Source of the DNA: a virus
Reading direction: 5' to 3' (one strand)
Length of the DNA: 20,223 nt
Virus record (IMG/VR): IMGVR_UViG_3300022900_000928
Span: 1 to 20,223 of that record
Positions 7,472 to 12,108 of this stretch are shown piece after piece (the stretch's first letter is position 1; every line of letters begins with the position of its first letter). The notes under the pieces are model-generated. The model was not told the DNA's origin, did no database searches, and worked only from the letters and a program-made list of their open reading frames with translations. The translations under genes were made by a program, and so were the position numbers.

Positions 7472-7909
7472 ATGGAAAATAAAAAAACTGCTAAAGAATT
7501 TTATGTTCAATTGCCTGATGTGGTTGCCAAAAAGCAATTCGCCACATCAACGCGACTACTTGCTGCCAACTTTATTGAGAATCCGTACCTAACAGTGGGT
7601 GCGTATCTTACTAAGTTATCACAAGTTGAACTAGATCATCTATGTGAATTATCAGAAGTACGTGATGATGATCCAAGGCTTCAAGAATTAATTGTAATTA
7701 CCTTAATGCTATTACAAGCCGAAGGAACCATTGTGACTTCTGAGGATGAGGTTATTGATCATCTGATGACTTTTAAAATGATGATTGCAGGTACATCCTT
7801 GGGTAGAAAAGGATATATAAAGGTTAACTATGAAAATTTGTCATTCAATGATGATGTTGGTGACTTAATAGTTTTTGAAAAATTGAGTGAAGGAGAAGAA
7901 GATGTTTGA
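7472..7909 (+). CDS. conserved phage protein of unknown function
   Basis: 145 aa, unrecognised. It is mainly helical with a middle segment L-x-x-L-S-Q-V-E-L-D-H-L-C-E-L-S followed by D-D-D-P-R-L-Q-E-L-I-V-I-T-L-M-L-L-Q-A-E-G-T, and an acidic C terminus. There is one Cys, with no metal motif and no P-loop. ATG 7472 is preferred over the in-frame TTG at 7451. There is no Shine-Dalgarno sequence; the start sits in the context ATATATT-ATG. Its position inside the 44-62-regA unit suggests a replication-linked accessory role, but that is inference only. The stop overlaps the next gene by 8 bases. Confidence 0.8.
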   Translation: MENKKTAKEFYVQLPDVVAKKQFATSTRLLAANFIENPYLTVGAYLTKLSQVELDHLCELSEVRDDDPRLQELIVITLMLLQAEGTIVTSEDEVIDHLMTFKMMIAGTSLGRKGYIKVNYENLSFNDDVGDLIVFEKLSEGEEDV

Positions 7910-8255
7910 AAATTTTAAAGCGTGGTTACGTTCCTTGTTTGGATCAAAACCAACAATTGCTGGTCCTGAAGTCCATCCATTACCCACCGAGGTAGTTGAA
8001 GCACCTCAGCCTGTTGCGGAACAAGAACCAAAAGTAAATCCAGAAGCTAACTGGCCGTTCCCTACTGTAAGACCTGATGAGGTTGAACAACCAAAACCTA
8101 TTAATCGTAAACGCCGTAATCCACCAAAGGTTGCTGCTGTCGCTGCACCTCAGGTAAAAGCTGAACCTGCCAAGAAATCACCCAAGGAGATTGCTGCGGA
8201 ACGACGTAAGGCCGAAGGTAATAAAGATCGGCGTCGAGCTAAAGGTAAAAAATAA
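7902..8255 (+). CDS. Pro/Ala/Lys-rich, largely disordered basic protein
   Basis: About 117 aa. The N terminus (M-F-E-N-F-K-A-W-L-R-S-L-F-G) could form a short amphipathic helix able to touch membrane or a partner. A long low-complexity stretch rich in P, E, V and A follows, then a strongly basic tail with repeated K-R-R and ends R-R-R-A-K-G-K-K, suited to nucleic acid or acidic-surface binding. No catalytic motif. The start is chosen at ATG 7902 because AGGAG (7891-7895) lies 6 bases upstream. It overlaps the preceding gene by 8 bases. Function not recognised; it could be DNA-bound or virion-associated. Confidence 0.75.
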   Translation: MFENFKAWLRSLFGSKPTIAGPEVHPLPTEVVEAPQPVAEQEPKVNPEANWPFPTVRPDEVEQPKPINRKRRNPPKVAAVAAPQVKAEPAKKSPKEIAAERRKAEGNKDRRRAKGKK

Positions 8256-8276
8256 TTTACTGAAAATAACTATATT

Positions 8277-8690
8277 ATGAAAATTGGAATCACCGCCTCA
8301 ACCTTTGATTTACTCCATGCTGGTCATATTGCCATGCTTAGAGAAGCAAAATCAAAATGTGATTATCTAATCTGTGCACTACAAGTAGATCCTACCGTGG
8401 ACCGGGCAGAAAAAAATGCTCCGGTCCAATCCATTGTTGAACGTCAAGCACAATTGGCGGCAGTAAAATATGTAGATGAAGTATTAATCTACTGTACAGA
8501 AGCCGATTTACTTGATATAATAAACATGTATCCAATTAATATCCGGATACTTGGTGAAGAATATCGCCAAAAGGATTTTACCGGTAAAGATGAATGCCGT
8601 AACCGTGGCATTGAACTCTACTTTAATAAACGTGATCATAGGTTCTCATCCAGTGATCTACGTAAACGTGTGGCGGAAAAGGAATCATGA
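8277..8690 (+). CDS. cytidylyltransferase-like nucleotidyltransferase
   Basis: 137-aa single-domain protein of the HxGH nucleotidyltransferase superfamily, closest by pattern to the glycerol-3-phosphate cytidylyltransferase/TagD type. The T-F-D-L-L-H-A-G-H motif (HxGH at 14-17) binds the nucleotide phosphates, and R-F-S-S-S-D-L-R (122-129) corresponds to the second conserved phosphate-binding motif. Such enzymes activate a small phosphorylated substrate with CTP or ATP for surface polymer, lipid or sugar synthesis; the substrate here cannot be told. No Shine-Dalgarno; the start is in a CTATATT-ATG context. The stop overlaps the gene 62 start (ATGA). Confidence 0.85.
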   Translation: MKIGITASTFDLLHAGHIAMLREAKSKCDYLICALQVDPTVDRAEKNAPVQSIVERQAQLAAVKYVDEVLIYCTEADLLDIINMYPINIRILGEEYRQKDFTGKDECRNRGIELYFNKRDHRFSSSDLRKRVAEKES

Positions 8691-9064
8691 ATCCATTTGA
8701 ATATGTAAATGCCATTAACTTTTCAAAAGAAAATTTAATGGTCGATGATGTGACTGAAAAAGCCTATAATGGTTTTATGGTTAATAGGTCACTGTCATAC
8801 TTTCCAGATACCATCCTTGCTGCCAATGAGATGAATCTTAATCATCATATTGACAAAAAGTTACAACATGACTTTCTTATAAATATTATCAGGAAGCGAA
8901 AACGATTCTCCAAGTGGGAAAAGAAAAAAGCCGACGGTGATGTGGATGTCATAAAAGAGTATTATGGATACAACGATTTAAAGGCGCGTCAAGTACTCGG
9001 CCTACTATCACCTGAACAATTAGAACAATTACATAAAAAGGTGAACAAAGGTGGAAGAAAGTAA
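8687..9064 (+). CDS. 62: clamp loader small subunit gp62
   Basis: Partner of gp44 in the clamp loader. The recognisable region is F-M-V-N-R-S-L-S-Y-F-P-D-T near residues 30-42 followed by A-A-N-E-M-N and R-K-R-K-R-F-S-K-W near 69-77, which line up with FMVENALSQFPE...MN...GKRYGKWAK of T4 gp62. The 125-aa length is well below T4's 187 aa; the T4 N-terminal region is mostly missing, as I recall for marine relatives. It begins by ATGA overlap with the cytidylyltransferase gene and overlaps regA by 14 bases, conserving the T4 order 44-62-regA with extra genes between 44 and 62. Confidence 0.85.
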   Translation: MNPFEYVNAINFSKENLMVDDVTEKAYNGFMVNRSLSYFPDTILAANEMNLNHHIDKKLQHDFLINIIRKRKRFSKWEKKKADGDVDVIKEYYGYNDLKARQVLGLLSPEQLEQLHKKVNKGGRK

Positions 9065-9464
9065 TTTGATTGAATGGACACCCAACTTCATGTTGGAAGT
9101 CGCCTTAAATGAACCGGACGATTTTTTAAAGATCCGGGAAACCCTTACTCGTATTGGTGTAGCATCTCGTAAAGATAAAAAGCTATATCAGTCATGTCAT
9201 ATACTGCACAAGCAGGGTAGATATTTTATAGTTCATTTTAAAGAACTATTTCTACTTGATGGTAAGAAATCTAATCTGGAAGAGAATGATATTGCTCGTA
9301 GGAATACAATCGCTACTTTGATGAGCGACTGGGGCCTGTTAACTATTGAGCAAAAATCTGCAGCACAACCTGTTGCACCTCTACGTCAGATTAAAATTAT
9401 TCCTTATAAAGAAAAGAACGAATGGGAATTATGTCCGAAGTATAATATCGGAAATAAAGTTTAA
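9051..9464 (+). CDS. regA: RegA translational repressor
   Basis: RNA-binding protein that represses translation of many early phage mRNAs, in T4 including those for gp44, gp45 and itself, by covering the start region. Identity is clear from D-D-F-L-K-I-R-E-T-L-T-R-I-G, L-Y-Q-S-C-H-I-L-H-K-Q-G-R-Y, V-H-F-K-E, D-W-G-L-L and the end W-E-L-C-P-K-Y-N-I-G-N, all matching T4 RegA (122 aa). The start is uncertain: GTG 9051 has an AAGGTG site upstream and gives 137 aa, while ATG 9090 gives 124 aa that aligns directly with the T4 N terminus (M-L-E-V against M-I-E-I). It overlaps gene 62. Confidence 0.93.
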   Translation: MEESNLIEWTPNFMLEVALNEPDDFLKIRETLTRIGVASRKDKKLYQSCHILHKQGRYFIVHFKELFLLDGKKSNLEENDIARRNTIATLMSDWGLLTIEQKSAAQPVAPLRQIKIIPYKEKNEWELCPKYNIGNKV

Positions 9465-9473
9465 TATTTTTTA

Positions 9474-10088
9474 ATGCGACAGTCGTCTTTTTTTACACGA
9501 GACTATTCAATTAATCTTGATATTAGTAATAAATGTACTCTGGTCTGTCCAAAATGTATCAGAGCTAGATATAATTCTGCCGGTTTAGAAATACCAGGAG
9601 AAGAACTTTCTTTAGATAGTTATTATAAAATAATTAATCACTTTAAATATCTTATCTTCTGTGGACAAACATCAGATCCTACAATGCATACCCAGTTTCA
9701 TAAATTATTAGAAATAGCATATGAACGAGGTGTTTACTTGGAAGTACACGTTGCGGCATCCCATAGACCAATAGAATGGTTTGAGAAAGCATTTGACATA
9801 AATCCTAATACGAAATGGTGTTTTGGTATTGATGGTTTACCAAATTCTAGCCATCAATATAGAAAAAGACAGGATGGTAAAAAAATATTTGATATGATGT
9901 GCCGAGCTCGTGAAAAGGGGTTATACTGTGTGTGGCAATATATTATATTTGCTTATAATGAAAATGAAATAGAAAAGGCTAGAAACCTAGCTGCGGAAAA
10001 AAATATAGAATTTCATCTGGTAAAATCTTCAAGATTTTTAAAAAAAGATACATATAAACCATCAAGTAATAATTACATCAGCCGATAA
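9474..10088 (+). CDS. radical SAM protein, N-terminal (catalytic) ORF
   Basis: 204 aa. The C-x3-C-x2-C cluster motif of radical SAM enzymes (C21, C25, C28) ligates the 4Fe-4S that cleaves S-adenosylmethionine. Later segments fit a partial TIM barrel: L-I-F-C-G-Q-T-S-D-P near 61 and W-C-F-G-I-D-G-L near 122. Substrate unknown. It ends at TAA and, after 2 bases, an ORF in a different frame continues with a cysteine-rich domain, so enzyme and auxiliary-cluster domains are split. The gene is clearly AT-rich (AGA, ATA, TTA codons) compared with regA upstream and hsp20 downstream, like the PP-loop gene, suggesting transfer. No ribosome site upstream of ATG 9474. Confidence 0.82.
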   Translation: MRQSSFFTRDYSINLDISNKCTLVCPKCIRARYNSAGLEIPGEELSLDSYYKIINHFKYLIFCGQTSDPTMHTQFHKLLEIAYERGVYLEVHVAASHRPIEWFEKAFDINPNTKWCFGIDGLPNSSHQYRKRQDGKKIFDMMCRAREKGLYCVWQYIIFAYNENEIEKARNLAAEKNIEFHLVKSSRFLKKDTYKPSSNNYISR

Positions 10089-10090
10089 TT

Positions 10091-10393
10091 ATGTTGATTC
10101 CTAAGTGTATAAAAAACAATAAAGAATTTGGTCATTCTTCTCAGGGTTATCTATTGCCGTGTTGTTGGTGTGATAATCATTTCAAATCTATGTCAGACCC
10201 GGTATTTAATGCTTTATTTGATGAGGAGTTAAAATTAACCAACGTTAATAATATTAGTGATATATTACTATCTGATCAATGGTTAGCTTTTGAACAAGCA
10301 ATAAATGGTGATATAAAAAATGCACCACAGATTTGCAAGGAAAAATGTGGAAGTTTATCCAACACCAAAGTAATTGAAATTAATCCTATATAA
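10091..10393 (+). CDS. SPASM-like cysteine-rich domain, C-terminal half of split radical SAM protein
   Basis: 100 aa with C6, a L-L-P-C-C-W-C-D segment (C24, C25, C27) and C82-x3-C86-G near the end, the arrangement of an auxiliary iron-sulphur domain (SPASM/twitch type) that normally follows a radical SAM barrel in one chain. It starts 2 bases after the stop of the preceding ORF (TAATTATG), allowing reinitiation. Its frame is closed upstream by TAA at 10067 and 10070, so if the two were once one gene the indel lies between about 10073 and 10087. It may be a natural two-subunit form, a recent frameshift, or a sequencing error. Confidence 0.7.
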   Translation: MLIPKCIKNNKEFGHSSQGYLLPCCWCDNHFKSMSDPVFNALFDEELKLTNVNNISDILLSDQWLAFEQAINGDIKNAPQICKEKCGSLSNTKVIEINPI

Positions 10394-10491
10394 TAAATCC
10401 CACCTTAGGGCCGTTGTGATACAAACGGTAAAAATGTATCCGAACAATTGGACTGGCACTCGATAGTTGTCCCTGTATAAAGTAAGCAGGA
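10394..10491. other. intergenic stretch before hsp20, no gene seen
   Basis: No ORF or tRNA. A small hairpin can form from CCGTT (10412-10416) and AACGG near 10425-10429. A weak sigma-70-like pair CTGGCA (10453-10458), 17 bases, TATAAA (10476-10481) may give early expression of hsp20 but is not convincing. Confidence 0.4.
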
Positions 10492-10499
10492 TATAAATA
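10492..10499 (+). promoter_or_regulatory. T4-type late promoter for hsp20
   Basis: A perfect TATAAATA, the T4 late -10 consensus recognised by gp55, which is encoded in this window. It lies in non-coding DNA 63 bases before hsp20, and the expected start near 10505 falls exactly at the first base of the leader hairpin. I found no other intergenic copy of the octamer in the window. Confidence 0.75.
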
Positions 10500-10504
10500 G
10501 AATT

Positions 10505-10562
10505 GGATGCCGAATAATCGGGTCCATAACTACAACCTTGCTTTTATTAGGAGGTCATAACT
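10505..10562 (+). promoter_or_regulatory. candidate ROSE-like RNA thermometer in the hsp20 leader
   Basis: Two hairpins. The first pairs GGA/TCC and CCGA/TCGG around an ATAA loop (10505-10525), with a T-G wobble and one bulged G. The second pairs ACCTT (10535-10539) and CT (10541-10542) with the Shine-Dalgarno segment AGGAGGT (10549-10555), leaving G10540 bulged and TTTATT as loop. The strand opposite the ribosome site contains TTGCT, the U(U/C)GCU signature of ROSE elements, which repress small heat-shock genes in proteobacteria until the temperature rises. Function is inferred from this pairing and the gene downstream. Confidence 0.6.
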
Positions 10563-11045
10563 ATGACACATTTTAAGTTGCCACGCTCGGCATTTATTGG
10601 TTTTGATAATATCTTTGATGAGTTGGATAAATTATCCAATGCCACAACAGATAACTATCCGCCACATAATATCCTCAAACTTTCCGAAAACAAATATGCA
10701 ATTGAACTTGCTGTTGTGGGATTCAAAGAGAGTGATCTCGAACTCAATCAACAGGATGGTATTTTGCATGTCATTGGTGATAAGGCCAGTACTTATTTGC
10801 CCACTGACTATTTGCATAGGGGAATTTCAGGAAGATCCTTTAAGCGTTCCTTTCGACTGTCTGAACATGTAGAAGTAAAAGGAGCTAATCTAAGGGACGG
10901 ACTGCTCGTCATTGAACTAGAGAGAGTCATCCCGCAAGAAAAGCGTCCACGACTGATTCCTATTAATCAACACGTGGAGAACACACATGACACAAATCAA
11001 AGCAATCCTCAGTTTCTTTCAGAGAGGTCTCAACAACTTGCTTGA
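10563..11045 (+). CDS. hsp20: small heat-shock protein Hsp20 (IbpA-like)
   Basis: ATP-independent chaperone that holds unfolding proteins. The 160-aa protein has an IbpA-like opening (R-S-A-F-I-G-F-D-N-I-F-D), an alpha-crystallin domain from about residue 38 to 125 with the A-N-L-R-D-G-L-L-V-I-E-L signature, and a C-terminal I-P-I anchor (R-L-I-P-I) for oligomer assembly. The last ~25 residues (after I-P-I) are polar and overlap the next gene, so they may be shaped by overprinting. A strong AGGAGG ribosome site 8 bases before ATG is predicted to be masked by a leader hairpin. Hsp20 genes are common in marine T4-like phages, where a virion-assembly role is proposed. Confidence 0.94.
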   Translation: MTHFKLPRSAFIGFDNIFDELDKLSNATTDNYPPHNILKLSENKYAIELAVVGFKESDLELNQQDGILHVIGDKASTYLPTDYLHRGISGRSFKRSFRLSEHVEVKGANLRDGLLVIELERVIPQEKRPRLIPINQHVENTHDTNQSNPQFLSERSQQLA

Positions 11046-11169
11046 AGGCCTTATTCAAGCCCGCCAAAAACAAGTGGAAGCCTATTTGGCCCGCTCTGTT
11101 GACTTGGCAGACTTGGAAAGACGTATGAAAGAAGTTTCCAAAGAAGGTATTTCTTACCCTCGTTGGTGA
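10987..11169 (+). CDS. DUF3563-like small protein overlapping hsp20
   Basis: 60 aa. The segment E-A-Y-L-A-R-S-V-D-L-A-D-L-E-R-R-M-K matches, from memory, the core of DUF3563, a family of short proteins from proteobacteria with no known function. It has an amphipathic helical N terminus (I-L-S-F-F-Q-R-G-L-N-N-L-L). ATG 10987 is supported by GGAGA (10976-10980) 6 bases upstream, and it overlaps the last 59 bases of hsp20 in another frame. No later ATG would leave the core intact. A host origin is plausible. Confidence 0.75.
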   Translation: MTQIKAILSFFQRGLNNLLEGLIQARQKQVEAYLARSVDLADLERRMKEVSKEGISYPRW

Positions 11170-11204
11170 TATATATATAATATGAGTTGAGGAGCATCTC
11201 ATAT
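11153..11204 (+). promoter_or_regulatory. possible promoter with overlapping dyad before phasin-like genes
   Basis: CTTACC (11153-11158), 17 bases, TATAAT (11176-11181); the -35 is a poor match. An inverted repeat ATATGAG (11180-11186) and CTCATAT (11198-11204), 11 bases apart, overlaps the -10 and expected start, so it could be an operator or a 5' hairpin whose loop holds GAGGAG. Confidence 0.45.
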
Positions 11205-11255
11205 AAAACAAAAGCTCCGCCTTTCCTTTAACACAACACACATAGGAGAACTAAT

Positions 11256-11465
11256 ATGTTCACACCCAACTTTTACATCGATCAATTTCAAGCAACAAAG
11301 AAAATTGTTGCAGATCAAATCTTCAAAGACCAACCTGAGTTACAAGAAGTAGCAGTCAAGTTTATTGATACACAAACCGCATTTGCAAAAATGCTTGTTG
11401 ATAATACTGTTACAGTTAACAAATTCTTTTGGGATAAAGCCACTGCTTTTACCAAAGTTAAATAA
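11256..11465 (+). CDS. phasin-like small helical protein A
   Basis: 69 aa, predicted as two amphipathic helices: Y-I-D-Q-F-Q-A-T-K-K-I-V-A-D-Q-I-F near the start and F-I-D-T-Q-T-A-F-A-K-M-L-V-D-N-T-V-T-V-N from residue 36. The size, regular F/V spacing and lack of Cys resemble phasins, proteins that coat polyhydroxyalkanoate granules in proteobacteria, but this is a weak resemblance and the function is open. AGGAG (11244-11248) lies 7 bases before ATG. It is paired with a second similar protein 11 bases downstream, sharing an F-W/Y plus K-A-T end (K-A-T-A-F against K-A-T-E-F), so the two may be diverged duplicates acting together. Confidence 0.7.
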   Translation: MFTPNFYIDQFQATKKIVADQIFKDQPELQEVAVKFIDTQTAFAKMLVDNTVTVNKFFWDKATAFTKVK

Positions 11466-11476
11466 TGGAGAATATT

Positions 11477-11698
11477 ATGAGCAATAAAAACCCCTTTGAA
11501 ATTCGCACCGAGATGCTTTCTATGGCTAAAGACTATATGGACCGTGCTTGGGAAATGAATTATATGTTCACTCAACAAATGTTTGATCAAGGTAAGAAGA
11601 CTACTGAAGAAATGCAGTCAGCTTTGAAACCGTATTCAACTGAGGAACTGATGAAGAAAGCTACGGAATTTTATTCCTTCGTCTCTAAAAAAGATTAA
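11477..11698 (+). CDS. phasin-like small helical protein B
   Basis: 73 aa, mostly helix, rich in M, E and K: F-E-I-R-T-E-M-L-S-M-A-K-D-Y-M-D-R-A-W-E-M-N, then F-T-Q-Q-M-F-D-Q-G-K-K-T-T-E-E-M. The N-P-F-E opening and long amphipathic helix recall phasin N termini; not certain. ATG 11477 is chosen because GGAG (11467-11470) is 6 bases upstream; the in-frame ATG at 11465 would lie on that ribosome site. A hairpin terminator follows 6 bases after the stop, so this gene ends the hsp20/phasin unit. Confidence 0.72.
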   Translation: MSNKNPFEIRTEMLSMAKDYMDRAWEMNYMFTQQMFDQGKKTTEEMQSALKPYSTEELMKKATEFYSFVSKKD

Positions 11699-11702
11699 GT
11701 AC

Positions 11703-11726
11703 AAAGGGCCTTCGGGCCCTATTTAC
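11703..11726 (+). terminator. rho-independent terminator with UUCG loop
   Basis: AGGGCC (11705-11710), loop TTCG, GGCCCT (11715-11720): a perfect 6-bp stem closed by the very stable C(UUCG)G tetraloop, preceded by AA and followed by ATTTACATT. The T-run is short because it is also the -35 box (TTTACA, 11722-11727) of the next promoter. Confidence 0.8.
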
Positions 11727-11750
11727 ATTGTATCGGTTTTGTGATATAAT
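11722..11750 (+). promoter_or_regulatory. sigma-70-like promoter for second Sm-like gene
   Basis: TTTACA (11722-11727), 17 bases, TATAAT (11745-11750) with TG at 11742-11743. Expected start near 11757, leader about 18 bases with GGAG (11766-11769). The -35 box immediately follows the terminator stem. Confidence 0.88.
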
Positions 11751-11774
11751 GTACAATTAAATTATGGAGTGAAA

Positions 11775-12059
11775 ATGTCAAATATTCAAATCGTTCGTCT
11801 AACCTCAGGCGAAGAACTCATTGCAGAGGTTACCACACAAGCTGATGGTTGCCTTTTAAAGGATATTGCAATCCTTATTCCCACACAAGCTAATCAACTC
11901 GGTCTTGCTCCATTTATGGGTTATGGTGTAACCAATGAAGGTATCTTTTTTAAAGATGCTCATATCATGTTTGCAATTAATCCTATTGATCCATTGCGCC
12001 AACAATATCAAGAAATGTTTTCAAAAGTAATTTTGCCTCCTACTAGTATTATTTCGTGA
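11775..12059 (+). CDS. Sm-like-fold small protein, paralogue of the gene at 798
   Basis: 94 aa of unknown function. The N-terminal I-V-R-L-T-S-G-E-E-L-I-A-E-V matches the L-T-N-x-x-E-I-I-C-E-V of the protein after uvsW, followed in both by D-G-x-L, a run ending Q-x-G-L, an F-x-P-F-M or A-P-F-M segment and an H-I-M or H-I-I strand, then P-x-D. The compact beta pattern suggests a small barrel like Sm/Hfq proteins. ATG 11775 is chosen with GGAG 5 bases upstream; an in-frame GTG at 11769 overlaps that site. It has its own promoter and another promoter follows at its stop, so it is nearly a one-gene unit just ahead of DNA polymerase. Confidence 0.78.
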   Translation: MSNIQIVRLTSGEELIAEVTTQADGCLLKDIAILIPTQANQLGLAPFMGYGVTNEGIFFKDAHIMFAINPIDPLRQQYQEMFSKVILPPTSIIS

Positions 12060-12088
12060 TATACAGCTCTTGTATTTTGTGTTATAAT
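12060..12088 (+). promoter_or_regulatory. sigma-70-like promoter for DNA polymerase gene 43
   Basis: TATACA (12060-12065), 17 bases, TATAAT (12083-12088) with TG at 12080-12081. The -35 begins at the base after the preceding stop codon. Leader about 14 bases, including AAGGAG (12099-12104). Confidence 0.85.
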
Positions 12089-12108
12089 GGTAGAAAATAA
12101 GGAGTAAG

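Noticed and set aside
9441-9446. TATAAT before the radical SAM gene as a promoter
   Set aside because: It lies in the regA coding end, has no TG and no -35 match at 16-18 bases, unlike the other eight sites.
10037-10070. Slippery A7/TTTAAAA run that might join the two radical SAM ORFs by -1 frameshifting
   Set aside because: The -1 frame hits TAA at 10055 and again at 10067 and 10070 before reaching the second ORF, so slippage there cannot fuse them.
9425-10420. RegA tail duplication around the radical SAM genes, by analogy with the gene 46 repeat
   Set aside because: Comparing the sequence before 9474 with that after 10393 shows no convincing repeat.
10404-10474. tRNA-like length and G-rich start in the hsp20 upstream region
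   Set aside because: No acceptor stem, T-loop or anticodon arm can be drawn; only short unrelated hairpins.
10963-11241. 92-codon minus-strand frame over the DUF3563-like gene
   Set aside because: The plus-strand gene has a ribosome site and a recognisable motif; the minus frame has neither.
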